A stretch of 64,000 bases of DNA. It comes from Chamaecyparis obtusa. Its lineage: Eukaryota > Streptophyta > Pinopsida > Cupressales > Cupressaceae. The position numbers and the translations under genes are program-made. Under the pieces are notes generated by a model, which was not told where the DNA came from, made no database searches, and saw only the letters and a list, made by a program, of their open reading frames with translations. Location: the NCBI GenBank assembly GCA_027943335.1, contig BSBK01001301.1:124001-188000 (forward strand). Direction: 5' to 3'. Of this stretch, positions 48,789 through 61,625 are shown in pieces (the first letter of the stretch is position 1; the number at the start of each line of letters is the position of its first letter).

Positions 48789-49438
48789 TGTAAGGAAACT
48801 CAGGTGCGGAAACAACTTCCTACGCTAATCTCTATAGGAGAGTATTGTGCAAATTTTTATAAATCCTTACAATTTTAGATTCATTAAATACTTTAACAAA
48901 GATATTGCAGCCACATACCATGCATACAAAAAAATAGAGAATGACACAATGATATACCCTGGGGAAACCTTTCGGTAAAAACCCTAGCACTCCAAAACCT
49001 GCACAATGTATTGATCAAAACTATTACAGCTTACAATACACTTGCAATGCAAGTTCTTTCAGAAGATTTCTAAACCCTTGAAGACAAATCACGGTAGCAT
49101 AAAATGTTCCAACAATACACTCGCATCACATCTCTTCACAATCCTAAAAAAGCTTATATCATGCACTTCACTTTTTAGGGCTACTCTCGAAGATAAACGT
49201 ATTGGGGAAGAGTGTACAGTACTCAAATTTATCAGTTGCCACATGTCTTCACCTGTCATTGAATCTTCTTGACATAGCTCTTACGTGTCATAGGAATCTG
49301 TCATAACCATTTTAGCCATGATCTCCTTACACACAATTCAAGATGCTAACACATGAACATTATTTGCAAGAAATACATTTTACAAAATAAATAATAAGAA
49401 TAGGAATTATCCAAGGTTGAGACACCTTATTCCTAACA
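48789..49438 (-). repeat. 5' LTR of element A
   Basis: 650 bp, the partner of 44686-45358. Confidence 0.95.
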
Positions 49439-49443
49439 GGTTA

Positions 49444-49851
49444 ATACTATACTCGGTATACACTACACTTTCTCGATGTATACAAAAATCTTCATTTACC
49501 GACCACATAAACTTGTTCAGTCTTGGTCTTCAATACATAATAGAATCATGTAATACAATAAGGTCATCAACATAATGTCATAGACTCATCAATAATTTAC
49601 CCAATGTATACCATATCCATATCTTCCATATCTAGCTCATCTTCATGTAGATATCTCATTCCTTTACCATTTTCCTTTTTTAGATGTTTTTAACTATCAT
49701 GATAAGTACAATCAAAACTAGTTAACATCAATGACAATACATTAACTAATTAATTTTCTTACATATACTTTAGTAGCTCGGTGATCATCAATCACTATCT
49801 TTCAGTTATCCATTCTTTCATTCAAGATATTAAATCAGGTGTACATTATCA
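49444..49851 (-). repeat. 3' LTR of element B, second part (after insertion A)
   Basis: Matches 55741-56149 of the other LTR (ACTCGGTATACACTACACTT; TAGCTCGGTGATCATCAATC). It ends TTATCA, followed by the purine-rich (minus strand) CCAAAGGGAGAGAT PPT at 49852-49865. Confidence 0.9.
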
Positions 49852-50329
49852 ATCTCTCCCTTTGGCATTGATAGCAACACAATATGAAATATTCCATAGA
49901 ATACCAAAACATCTTCTCTACAACTCTGCAAGCAAATGTTGTAACTCAGTAAGCTCTCCCTAGCTTGTATATTTTATATGTTTAATTACTACACAACATT
50001 AATAGTCCATGCAGACTCTCCTTGCGGATTTGGTCTTTTTCTTTTGTGTATCTTCTCTCCTTATTTTTCTTCTCTCCCTTTGGATAAATATTTCATTGAT
50101 TCTCTCTCCCTTTGACAAAAATGCCAAAAAGAATAAATAGCTCTTTAGTAGCCAAAATATTATCTCTGGTGTTTGGTACATATCAAGTACCTTGCATGTA
50201 CCGATTTGCAGTTTCATCTTATTCTCCATCTTCTAGATTTGACAACATTAGGAGACCTAAAGTGTGAGCAATATGCATCAACATCATTTGATAATCTGAT
50301 AAAGTATAGGTTGATGCAACCTCCTGGTC

Positions 50330-53300
50330 ACCTTAGTGACTGACAGACAGGGGATGGACCCCTATTCTAGTCCTCAAGAACTCAAATGTATCCTTAGGTA
50401 AGGGTTTAGTAAATATATCTGGAAGTTGTTCCTTTGATTTCACAAACTCCAATTTCACTTGCTTTTATTGTATTTGTTCCCTCAAGTAGTGATACTTTAT
50501 AGATATATGCTTTGTCTTTGCATTCATCATAGGATTCTTAAAAATGTTTATAGCACTCGTGTTATCACAATATATTATCACTGGGTCAATGATCTCTTCA
50601 TTCATACCTTTCAAAAGTTGTTTTATCCATGCAATGTTCAAATAGTTAGCAATAACAACAACATAATCTACTTTGGAAGTGGTCTAAGAAATGTATCCTT
50701 GTTTTTTACTTATCCAAGTAACTAATCTTTGTCCCAAAAAGAATGCTCTACCAGTAGTGCTCTTTTGGTCATCAATGTTTCCAACCCAATCTGCATTAGT
50801 GTAAACTTTTAGCTCAAAATTTTCCTCTTTCTTCTACCATAAACCATAGGTTTCAGAGTTCTTCAAGTATCTCAAAATTCTATTTACGACAATCATATGT
50901 GATTCTTTAGGATTAGCAAAAAATCTTGCTACAATTCCAATTGCATGTGCAATATCTGGTCTACTATGCATAACATACATCAAATTTCCAATCATTGATC
51001 TGTATAATGTCTAATTTACCTCAGTTGAATGATCATCCTTTGTTAATTTGCATCCAATGACCATACATGTACTGACCATTTTTGAATCTTCCATACCAAA
51101 AGTCTTCAACACTTCTTTTATGTACTTTGATTGTGTAATGTACATACCTTCACTTTGTTGTAAAATTTGCAAACTAAGAAAGAATTTAATCTCTCTAAAC
51201 ATTGACATTTCACATTCTTTTTTCATTTCATTAGCAAATGATTTGCATACATTAACATGTCCTCCAAATATTATATCATCAACAAAATTTTTGGCAATAA
51301 GAATCTTATCATCAATTTCACCTTTCAAGTGTAAATTGTTGTTGTCACTTGTTCTAACAATTCCAATATTGATAAGATAGGAATGCAGTCTTTCATACCA
51401 TGCTCTCGCTTCTTGTTTCAATCCATATAGTTCTTTTTGCAACTTACATACCATGTTTTTCTAATTTGGATCAACAAAACCTTCAGGTTGTTCAATGTAT
51501 ACCTCTTCCTCAAGTATTCCATTCAAAAATGCAATTTTGACATCCATTTGATAAACTTTAAATCCTTTGTAGGTAGCATAAGCAAGCAAAATTCTAACTC
51601 CTTCAAGTTTAGCAACTAGTGCAAAAGTCTCACTATAATCAATACCTTCTTCTTGTGCATATCCTTTGCATACAAGTCTTGCCTTATTCCTAGTGACTTC
51701 TCCATTTTCAATCAACTTGTTTCTAAATATCCATTTGGTTCCAATTACATTCTTATCATTTGATCTCGGTACCAATGTCCATGTTTTGTTTTTTAGTGTC
51801 TGTTCTACTTCTTCATTCATGGATTTAATCTATTCATCATTTTCAAGTGCATCTCTAACATTTTGATGTTCAAATTCACAAACTAAGCATGTGTTATTTC
51901 TCAATGTACTTCATATCATCATGTCAGGTTTCTTGTCTCTAATAATCTAATTTTGTGGATGGTGTTTCCTCACAAATTTTGCAAGTACTGGATCAATTCT
52001 TTTTTCTTCACTGTGTTCTTCACTTGGTGTAGGATCATGATCTTCATCGCTAACTGTTTCCCGATTCTTAGTCTGTATAGGCTGATGCTCAACATCATTA
52101 TCCTATTTATCGATAATGCCATGCTATTACTTGGGTAGAGTGTTAGGTTTCTCAATGTATGTAAATCTACCATAATCTTTTGGTTCCTTTTTGCTTTCTT
52201 CATCATTTTTCTTAGAAAACTCATCAACTCTCACATTTTCACTTTCAATCATTTTGTTAGTATCCTTATTCAAACATTTGTAAGCTTTTATTTTAGTAGA
52301 ATATCCTAAGAATATTCCTTCATCACCTTTTGAATCAAATTTCCCATTTCTATCATCTTTCAGAATGTAACATCTACTTCCAAATATTCTGAAATAACTT
52401 ACATTTGATGTGTAACCATATTGTCATAAGTCATAAGGTGTCTTGTTTTAATCTTTCTTCAATTGTACTCAGTTCAATGTGTATACAATAGTACTAATAG
52501 ATTCTCTCTAGTATATTTGTGCAACATCTTTTTCAATCATTAGTGTTCTAGCACAATCAACAATAGATCTATTCCTCCTTTGAGAAATCCCATTATGTTG
52601 TGGTGTCCTCGGTGCATAAACTTGTCTTTTAATTCCATGCTCATTATAAAAGTTAGTGAACTCATCAGAAATAAACTCACCACCTCTATCTGATCTCAAA
52701 CATTTTAACTCTTTACCACTATCTCTTTCCACTTTAGCTTTAAAACATTTAAATGTCTTAAAAGCTTTTGATTTTTCTTTCAGGAACATAACAATCATCA
52801 TCCTAGAGTATTCATCAAAAAACAAGATAAAATATATGTCTCCATAATAACTTTGAGTTCTCATAGGACCACACAATTCAGTATGAACCAACTCCAAAAT
52901 AGCATTAGTGAATAGTTCTTTCTCTTAAAACTAGATTTTGACATTTTTCCCATTTGACATTGTTTGCACATGACATGGTTAGGTTTAGATAAGCTCGACA
53001 AACCTCTAACCCTCCTTTTCTTACTAATTTTAACCATGTTGTCAAAATTCACATGACATGACATTTTGTGCCCTAACCACACATCTTTAGTTCTATCCAA
53101 TAAACAAGAAGTTTCAACATTATCAAGATAAAATAGATTACCTTTAGACTTTTCACCCGTATCGACCAACTTTCCATTCTTGTCATAGATTTTCACCTTT
53201 CTATTCTCAAATGCAACTCGGTGACCTATGTTATTCAGTTGTGCTACACTCAACAGATTATAATTAAGTCCCTTCACCCAATATGCCTTCTCACATCTAA

Positions 53301-54566
53301 TCTTATTTTTCAACAATATAGATCCTTTTCCTTTTACTAGACAAGGTGTATCATTTCCCATTTTAATATATCCATCATTATAATGTTCAAGGTATTCAAA
53401 TTTATCTTCATCACCAGTCATATGATGTGTACAACCACTATCAATAATCCAAGTATTATTCTTGCTAACTTTAGAAATAAGTGTTTTTTCAACATACCTT
53501 TCTTCTTCTTTTGAATCTTCTTTCAAAGCTACAAATACCACCTCAATGTCTTCATCAATGTCGATATCAGTGTCATCATCATCATCTTCAACAAGGTAAC
53601 ATGTCTTCTTGACTTTTTCTTTGTAATCTCAGTTACTTGTTCTGTCATACTGTTGGTTGCCTCTATGTTCTCAGTTATCTCTTTTGTCAAATTTTCTTTC
53701 ACCGGATCTTTCCTTGTCTTTGTCATCTTCTTTCCTATTAGGACATCTAGCTACAATGTGGCCAATTTCTTTACAATTAAAAAAAACCAAAGGTAGTTTC
53801 CCTTTATATTTTCCTTTACCTTTCTGAGGTCTTCTATCCATTAATGCTTCAAGCTCATCAAGTTCATCCTCATCACTATCACTATCACTCTCATTTATTA
53901 TCATGTGTTTACTGCTTGATTTACTGATTTTCAAGGGTGACATAAATGCGGACTCAACATTAGGAACAATGTTGTTATCAAAGTTACTCAACTCAAAAGT
54001 AGTTAGTCTACCGATTAGACCATCAAGTGTAAGATGATTACCCAAAGCTGATCTCATTTCATGAATTGAAGAGACTCTAATAGCATAAGTAGGCATCAAG
54101 GTTCAAATAATTTTACTTACAACAATGTCTTCTTCAATAATACCTCCTGCTCCTTGGATAGCATTGACAATCTCCTTAATCTAGTTATTGTACTATGAAA
54201 TTTTTTCTCCTTCTTTCATTTTCATGTCATCAAACTTTCCTCTAATACTTTCAGCTTTATCCCTTAGCACATTTGCATCTCCTCCATGAACTAGTGCAAT
54301 TTTTTCCCACATTTTTTAGCAAAATTACATATCTTGACATATTCAAATTAGGCATCTGATAAGGAAGCAACAATCTCTATCATTGAAACATTGTGTTCAT
54401 GTCTATCTCTCATCTGATCAACAATCAAGGGTCTAGTAGGATGGATGAATTCATTATCCAAGTAGTATATAGAAGATTCTCCAATTCCAAATAGATGCAA
54501 TCTCATTCTTCTTTTCCATGTCAAGAATTTATCTTTGTTCATCGTTGGCACCTCTCTCTTATACAT
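50330..54566 (-). pseudogene. Element B gag-pol, complete domain set but broken
   Basis: On the minus strand, gag is 54566-54348 (TWKRRMRLHLFGIGES) and 54099-53671, with FFNCKEIGHIVARCP, a zinc knuckle that lost its first Cys. The protease is in 53541-52861 (WIIDSGCTHHMTGD, intact DSG), followed by YWVKGLNYNLLSVAQLN and the integrase zinc-binding HVNFDN...CKQCQMGK. The integrase core is 52897-52508 (VHTELCGPMRTQ, SDRGGEF, RTPQHNGISQR). RT is 51820-51461 ([33 protein letters not shown]) and 51454-51011, where the active site reads FVDDIIFG. RNase H (WVGNIDDQKSTTG ... CDNTSAINI ... IFTKPLPKDTFE) lies at about 50800-50340. Stops and frameshifts separate the pieces. Confidence 0.92.
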
Positions 54567-54620
54567 CTTGTGATATTTAGCTTAAGTCCTTCAAAATTTT
54601 CTTTCCAAGCACTCTATGCT

Positions 54621-54630
54621 TTGATATCAA
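54621..54630 (-). other. Primer binding site of element B (mutated)
   Basis: The minus strand reads TTGATATCAA, one base off TTGGTATCAA, next to the 5' LTR. Confidence 0.65.
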
Positions 54631-54631
54631 T

Positions 54632-56149
54632 TCTTAGATAACTTAGAGGGGGGGTGAATTAGCTAAGTTCAGTTATCCTACAATCCCAAATCTCTCATAT
54701 GTATATATTAAAAATTTTCAATCAAATAATCAACTTGGTAAGATATCAACTGTGTCTTTCTCTTCATCTATCGATTACTAGTAAATTAAATATTGTGTTC
54801 ATTGATATATCTAGTTATAGAAACATGTAAAGTAAAATAAAAAGTCAACACATCATAAACATATAACACATATATTTTTAACGTGGAAACCTTGTTAGGG
54901 GAAAAACCACCTGGGACGGGTAACCCAAAATAATTCACTCTTCTCAAGTGAGCTCGGTTAGGAGCCAACCCTGTTAAAGGTTACAAAACACACTGTGAGG
55001 TGTGACCTAGTTAGAGGATTTCTCACTAACAATTCTCCTTTGACCATACATTCACTATGGGGTCAACAAGAAAATAATCAACATTCATTGAATGTCATAT
55101 TGAAATATAGAAGACTGTTAAGTCTCACTCGGTTAAGATATTTATCTATAGAAATGGTTAAACTGATACAATAATGATCTTATTCAAATACAACTTTGAT
55201 TTGCATATTTTCAGATCTATGCTAAGCTCAAAATACCTCTGATCAATAATCAATTTAGCATCATTGTTTCCTCCAACTCTATTTTTCTTGGTATATATCC
55301 TTTCTCTGACGCTTGGTGTTGTCTGCAGTTCTGCTCGGTTTTGTCTTCAACCAATTTGATTAGAGTTGCATGAAAACAATCCTTTTCATTCGAATTATCC
55401 TTTGGCATCAAGAATCCTAGACTCAATAATGAATCTTATGTCTCTTTATATAGACATCATAAACCATTTTTTTTTCATCCATATATTTTTCCTCTTAATC
55501 TTCACCATCCATTTTGCCTCTTTAACCTTCCTCGACAGTTGTGTCATTAACATGTTTCATTCTTCTTCATTTGATTGTCTTTGAATTTTGTCAGTCATTT
55601 GATCAAAATAACAAACATTATCTTCTACCTTAGAATCATAAGCAAATTTACAGCTCATCATTTTCAGTTAGCTATTATAAACTCCATTTATTTATTTCAC
55701 TCAATCAATACTAGAATGCGTCGATGATTACCTACTCAATTAATAATATACTCGGTATACACTACACTTGCTCGGTGTATACAAAAATCTTCATTTACTG
55801 ACCACATAACTTGTTCAGTCTTGATATTCAATACATAATAGAATCATGTAATACAATAAGGTCATCAACATAATGCCATAGACTCATCAATAAGTTAGCC
55901 AATGTATATCATATCCATATCTTCCATATCCATCTCATCTTCATGTAGACATCCCATTCCTTTACCATTTTCCTTGTTTAGATGTTTGTAACTATCATGA
56001 TAAGTACAGTCAAAACTAGTTGATATCAATGACAATACATTAACTAATTAATTGTCTTACATATACTTTAGTAGCTCGGTGATCATCAATCACTATCTTT
56101 CAATTATCCATTCTTTCCTTCAAGATATTCAATCAGTTGTAGGTTATCA
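54632..56149 (-). repeat. 5' LTR of element B
   Basis: 1518 bp, uninterrupted. It provides the reference that shows where A entered the other LTR. Confidence 0.92.
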
Positions 56150-56154
56150 CTTGA

Positions 56155-56620
56155 TTCTTGACTTCATTTAAAATACTATCAAACCTCTGAAAGTAACTTG
56201 CAATATCTTCACCTTCTTCGATCCTCAATTTCTCATATTGACACTTAGTTGCTAACTTCCTAGATAACTTGAATATGTTATTTACTTCATAGATTTATTT
56301 CAACTTTTCCTAAACTTCATAAGAAACATTCAATAAAATAACCTTAGTCAACTCAATTTTTGAAAAAGCACTAAAATTTGCATACCCTTCTTTCCCATTC
56401 TCCTCATAGGTTGAAAGTTCATATTGAGTAGTAGGACCATTATGAGGTGCAACATAATTCCTATCAATAGCTTTCCAAGTCGTGTAACTAATAGAAATCA
56501 TTTATCCTCTAATCTACACTTTCTAGTAATTGTAATTGGATCTATCAAACATAGGAATAGTCATTTTGTGTGCCATTGGATCTACCTCAAGTAGATAGCC
56601 TCTCTTCAAGGAACCAAAGA
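56155..56620 (-). pseudogene. Element C gag, N-terminal part
   Basis: On the minus strand, 56501-56310 (MISISYTTWKAIDRNYV ... KAFSKIELTKVILLN-like) is the start region. About 56250-56155 reads CQYEKLRIEEGEDIASYFQ, RFDSILNEVK, the standard copia gag central motif. The frame continues at 43582 on the far side of B. Stops are present. Confidence 0.85.
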
Positions 56621-56630
56621 TTTGATACCA
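56621..56630 (-). other. Primer binding site of element C
   Basis: The minus strand reads TGGTATCAAA, two bases from the 5' LTR. Confidence 0.85.
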
Positions 56631-56632
56631 AT

Positions 56633-57644
56633 TGTTGAACAAGCCAAACAACTAAGAGGGGAGGGTGAATCAGTTATTATCAAACAATTTCCTCAACCTT
56701 AATTAATTTGGTGAAAACTGAAATCAATCTAAAACTTAAAATAGATATGAACATGAAAGCACAAAGCATAAAACACCATGAGCACGATAATTTACATGAA
56801 AAGCCAAGATGGGAAAAACCATGGAGAAACTATTTCTCATGAATAGAACATTGGTTAAGGTGATTTTTACAAAGGCTCATTGTCAATTTTTTCACTGCAA
56901 GTAAGGCTCACTACAGGTAGGGTTATTGTTGGTTGGGCTAACTACCAAGATGTAATAAGGTCACTACCAATATAAAGAGGCTCACTAGTAGAATATAAGA
57001 AATGGAAATTAATCCACCACTGAAATCATTATCACCAACAATCAACAACATAGGAATGATATTGCAGTGTAGTAATGGTAGCACAAACTTGCACAAACAT
57101 CAATACATATATCTTTCCTTGTCAAATTTGCATTCACTTCACATATTACTCATATACTTGCATAAAATAGAATCATCTCTCTCTTATAATATGCCATGCT
57201 ACCAAAAAAAATCAAGTCAGCCTAATACAATTTAAAATATGTCACACCAAAGCATTCCCACGGTGATAAGGAATTATACGTGGACCACAAAAATCTTCCT
57301 CTCTTAGATTAACATGCCTCTCTCATAATATGATGCTACATAATCATTGATATATTAAAAAAAAGAAGATAAGATCTATATATTACAATGCAAATACTTG
57401 AACCAAAGCATTATGAACACATCCCAGATAGGACCAGACCCAAAGATATGAGCCAAATTATGTTGCAAGATAAATGGGACCATCACAAACATGAATAAAG
57501 ATAGATCTTCACATCACAACATCTGGAGCACACTTATGTCGGATCATCAAAGAATCAAATCCACACTTAAGAATAGGATATGTTGACATCAATGATAACC
57601 ATTAATGACAACAACTTTAATAGCATCAACATCACATTCCAATA
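56633..57644 (-). repeat. 5' LTR of element C
   Basis: 1012 bp, TGTTGAACAAGCC...CATTCCAATA, the partner of 32699-33693. Confidence 0.9.
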
Positions 57645-57649
57645 GATTT

Positions 57650-58542
57650 TTCCTTCCCCATGTACTCTCCTTGCTCAAACTTGCAAACTAGAGGAAAAAT
57701 ATTCCATGGAAAAATTCTTTCTCATAAATGGAATTGATAAAATAAGAGGTTTGTTAGCTTTACAAAAAATAGAAATAATTCAATAAAGCTATGAAAGTCC
57801 ACCAATTGAGAAGGTGATAATTTTTCATTTGTCTTGGTGGTGTAGGAAGATAAAGTGCATGAGGTGCTAGGTATGTATTGTGATAATGGTCTGTTTGGTA
57901 ATAATTACGAGTCTTTAAGGAACCTCTTCCTACATGAAAACCCAACATAGGAATTTTAGTGTAAATATATGCCCCTTCATTTGGTTGTATGCATAGGATG
58001 TAAGTAATTAAAGGAGAGGGAAACCCATAGATGTAAGAAATATATTGTGTGATAAGTATGTGTAGCATCTAGAGTGATTATGTATAATAAACATACATGG
58101 GATAGATATCTGATGTAGGAAGTAATGTAGCCTCCAACATGGTAAAATGGGACAAATATGGTGATGTGTTCATCAATGGCTAAATACAACCATGTAGGAA
58201 AATTATACACTGGGATATACATATGTCCATAATATGAGACCTAAGATAAGTCAATAAGTCATTATTCATGGACATGGGTATGAAATAGGTGATGTGTGGG
58301 GAATTAAATGATGCACTTAGTGTTTAATTAAAATATGGTAGAACATGTCAAGGGAAGGTGTTAATATTCAAATGTTATATATATTTCTATGAAGCTTGGG
58401 ATGTAAGGAATTGATATGATGCCTTTGAATGTAAGGATTTGTCTCCAAAGATACAAAGCATAAAGGGATAAGGAATGGTTCCCCTAGTGTAAGGGTACAT
58501 GATGACAAGATCAAGTGTTATGGGGGAAATACATGATGCTCA
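57650..58542. other. No gene recognised between elements C and E
   Basis: Two overlapping minus-strand open frames (58068-57760, 58222-57977) have no recognisable domain. No missing ALDH exon could be found here on either strand. Confidence 0.55.
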
Positions 58543-59769
58543 TGTTGATCTCCAAGTCATGTTTCCTATTAGTGTCATACAGTTAGTCATTATCAAGGCA
58601 GAGTTGGTCAGACATCACTATGATCGAGCCATCCTACTAAGGCCGAGAAAGGTATCTGACTTGTATAAATATCATGTATGGACTGAGAAATAGTTACTTC
58701 CAAGAAAGTCAGTGGTCGCTGAGCACCCCAGTAGTTATCGAGCAGTATGAATATCGAGATGGATAGAACAGTTAGTGTCGAGTGACAGTATATAGATAAC
58801 AGTTTTGACTGAGCACCAAAGATTTCATATGTCGAGTAAGCCAGTTTTGGCATGTGTTTGGAATGGCACAAACACTTAAGTAAACCATTTTTTCTGACTT
58901 CTATGCATGATTTAATGATCATTAAGATATTTAAAGAGTTAATTATGCATTATGATTTTGATCATTAATCCCTATGCAAGCAATGTAACCAATCAGAAAA
59001 AAGGAATGTATAAGCGGAAAAAGTGATGAATCTAGATCATTGATCTTTATCTAGAAGGTTCATCAGTTATCTATTTAAGGTGACATCAAAACCCTAATAG
59101 TGATGATCTCACATGTATGTGAAAGAAGCAGTGTTTTGTATGTCAGAAGCTAAGATCAGGTAGAGTGACCGAGAAAAGCAGCGAAGGACAAAAACAAGTT
59201 ATACTAGATTTTGAGATCAAATAAGAATTGGAAAGAGGAGATTTTTTATCAACATTTGAAGTGCAAATAGAAGGATCATGTACTGATACATTCTATCAAG
59301 TGAATCAGGGTAAATCTCTTAATAGAGTGGTCCTTACAGACCTTTGTAAATCTCCTAATAGAGTGATTAATTTTATGTAAGTTTAAATCCTTTAATCAAG
59401 GTAGATTGTTTAAGTCTATAAGCTCTTAGTAGGGTATAACCCTCATAGGGTAGATCACCAGAAGTGATCAAAACTTTGCAGCCCTAACAAACACACTTTA
59501 TTGTTGTAGCAATGAAGATTTGTGGTTGTCATCCCCACCCCAATTTTACCTTCAAGGGTTTCTAGGTTACCAAGTCTTTGTGTTATTGTGTTAATCATTT
59601 ACTTTCATGTTCATGGATATGATTAGTAGTTAGATATATTACAACATTAAAGTTAATGTTTATGTCATTCATGATATACATGTTGAATTTGTTTCAAAAG
59701 AGTAAAAGTTTTATAGATCCTAATTGACGCCCCTCTTAGTATCTTACTTTCCTAATAAGACTTCCAGCA
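58543..59769 (+). repeat. 5' LTR of element E
   Basis: The end is firm: CTTCCAGCA, then PBS. The start TGTTGATCTCC is set by likeness to the complement of solo LTR 1 (CTATTAGTGTCATACA vs CCATTAGTGTCACACA) and gives 1227 bp against 1213. It contains GTTGTCATCCCCACCCC (59526-59542) and GACGCCCCTCTTAGTATCTT near the end, as in the other copia LTRs here. Confidence 0.75.
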
Positions 59770-59770
59770 A

Positions 59771-59782
59771 TTGGTATCAGAG
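59771..59782 (+). other. Primer binding site of element E
   Basis: TTGGTATCAGAG, initiator-Met tRNA type, directly after the LTR. Confidence 0.85.
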
Positions 59783-59833
59783 ATTTGTTCTCTTAGAATA
59801 AGTATAATCACTTGAGAGTTAAGATCTTGGAGA

Positions 59834-61190
59834 TGGTGGCTTATAAGTTGGAAAAGATCATAGAGAATCAAAATATTGACATCTATCTTGGATTGCACTA
59901 GCTTGAAACAGCAAGATAGAAATTGAAGAAATCCTTAAAAAGAAGGAAAGAATTGGAAATCCAACTAAATGACACTCAATATCAAGAAGAAGACACTAAA
60001 GTTCTATTTGATAATGGAAATTCTAGAGAAAGTGATGCAGAAATAGCAGATCTATTGGAGAGAAACAATTTACTGAATGAAGAACTCAGAAGTTTAAATA
60101 GAGAACAAGAAATGCAATCAATAAGACTGTGAAGTGATTGAACATAAAAATAAAGTTGAGGAAGACAAGATAATGGTAGAAGAAGATAAGAGAAAAATGG
60201 CTACTAGACTTGATGAAAGGACAAGTGATGCACATAAGCTTGCAAATAATCAGTTGGACATGGTAAATCAATTGTTACTTGAAAATCAAGAGTTAAACAT
60301 GAAAGGCATGGAAATTACAAATATGAGATCAGAGAACAATCAACTGAAAAATGAGTTAAGATCTAAAAGGGAACTCATTGAGAGGATCAACAAACCTAAT
60401 GAAGCAGTGAGATATTTTGAGGAACTGATGAGATCATCAAGAAGATCCAATAACACCTCTGGACTAGGCCATACCAAGCACCTATCATCTACTGAAGAAG
60501 GAGAATCATCAAAGAATGGAGAACAAAGGAATGAAAAGCCAAAGAACAGAAAACCTACATGTCATCATTGTGGGAAACCAGGACACACAACAAACATTTG
60601 TAGAAGAAAGAGTGGTAATTCCAATCCTAAGCATAAATTCAATGGATATTTCTTTCACTGTAAAAAGCATGGACATTAGGCACATGAATGTAGGTCAAAG
60701 GCTAGAAATACACCTGCTACACCTAGATTTTAAGGACATTGCTACAATTGTCAGAAGTATGGTCATAGAGCACAAGACTACAGATCCAATGCAAAATATA
60801 AGTGGACATCCAAGATGCAAGGCAATGCACCTAGGAAAGGTAACACATTAAATTGGGATTACAATACATGGTATAGTTGTCATTATTGTGGAGAATATGC
60901 TCATATTCCAAAAAATTGTATAAGGACACACTTTAGCTCTAAATAAAAGAGTTAGATGAATGGAAGTTTGGTCTGTTATAGTTGTCACACGATTGGTCAT
61001 TTAAGAAAATATGGAGGACTAGAGCACCAACACCTAGAAATGAACAAAACAAATATGAAAAGACAATTGATCAGATAAAGAGCCAGATGAATCAGACATG
61101 GAGAAAGAAAGAATAAGCAAGTAGTAGTGGAACCAGTGAAGCTGAGATCACCCAATCCAATGGATCTGGTGATCACACTACTTCTAACTA
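59834..61190 (+). pseudogene. Element E gag-like coiled-coil protein with about five zinc knuckles
   Basis: It opens with ATG at 59834 (MVAYKLEKIIENQNIDIYLG), then meets stops. The segments 59923-60132 and 60134-60679 form one Lys/Glu/Leu-rich region with heptad character (IADLLERNNLLNEELRSLNR; LLLENQELN...ENNQLKNELRSK), with a frameshift near 60128. CCHC-type motifs follow: CHHCGKPGHTTNIC (60560), a degenerate FHCKKHGH.AHEC (60651), CYNCQKYGHRAQDY (60741, last Cys lost), CHYCGEYAHIPKNC (60879) and CYSCHTIGHLRKY (60977, last Cys lost). Such knuckles bind RNA in retroelement Gag. The usual copia gag core before the knuckles was not recognised. It is broken by stops. Confidence 0.75.
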
Positions 61191-61299
61191 AGAAAATAAG
61201 GTATGTAAGGAACTGTATTTCAAATCCTATATTTCACACCAGTTCCTAACATTAGATGTGTTAAAGTCCATATCTGCATAAGTCAAGATGCATTAGGAT

Positions 61300-61625
61300 A
61301 GATTTGAGGCAAGTACCGAGAAAAGAGTTAATATGCACAATTGGTGCCAAGCATCGGTATTAATGTCTATGGTGACCAAGTTTCACGGTATACACCGAGC
61401 TCCCATAACAACCGAGCTGATATATCCATAACAACTAAGCTGATATATTGACTGAGCTAAGTGTGGAAGTGTTAGTAATAACTGAGTCATGGGTTTGAAA
61501 AAGTGATAGAATAAGGAAATGTGTTAAACTAAGCTATTATGCAAAGACCAAGATATTTTTATTACACTCACTAGTGTACTGAGCATTTATTGAAGACCTA
61601 ATTTGACCGTTTGCATCTATATAAT
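61300..61625 (+). promoter_or_regulatory. U3-like block with ACCGAG motifs and a TATA box
   Basis: ACCGAG occurs at about 61315, 61395 and 61421, with degenerate copies to 61490. TCTATATAATGA lies near 61616, about 200 bp upstream of the ATG at 61821. The same motif marks the LTR U3 of several elements here. No LTR end or PBS follows, so whether this is an LTR remnant or an internal promoter is open. Confidence 0.4.

Larger units (their letters stand above)
44686..49438 (-). mobile_element. Ty1/copia retrotransposon A, innermost element
   Basis: The LTRs are 44686-45358 (673 bp) and 48789-49438 (650 bp), about 96% alike by eye apart from two small indels. TSD GGTTA lies at 44681-44685 and 49439-49443. 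The minus-strand PBS is TGGTATCAGAGC (48775-48786) and the PPT AAGTGGGAGAA (45359-45369). The single polyprotein frame is interrupted by only a few stops. The host sequence on both sides (GATTACCTACTTGGTTAATA...CTCGGTATACAC) matches the uninterrupted B LTR at 55728-55775. Confidence 0.96.
43583..56149 (-). mobile_element. Ty1/copia retrotransposon B, inserted in C gag and hosting A
   Basis: The LTRs are 43583-49851 (interrupted by A; about 1511 bp without it) and 54632-56149 (1518 bp). TSD CTTGA lies at 43578-43582 and 56150-56154. Removing A gives a 7.8-kb element with all pol domains in copia order on the minus strand. B LTRs are unlike those of C and A. The 5' LTR now starts TC on the plus strand instead of TG. 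Confidence 0.93.
32699..57644 (-). mobile_element. Ty1/copia retrotransposon C, host of nested elements D, B and A
   Basis: The LTRs are 32699-33693 and 56633-57644, and GATTT lies directly outside both ends (32694-32698, 57645-57649). The PBS TGGTATCAAA on the minus strand (56621-56630) abuts the right LTR and a purine tract abuts the left one. Without D (36212-42161) and B (43583-56149) and their TSDs, C is about 6.4 kb, normal for copia. Its coding parts lie in the right order on the minus strand. It is the outermost, hence oldest, element of the nest and its coding sequence is the most decayed. Confidence 0.93.

Noticed and set aside
57760..58222. Two overlapping minus-strand frames
   Set aside because: Aromatic-rich random-looking sequence with no domain, intron signals or relation to neighbours.
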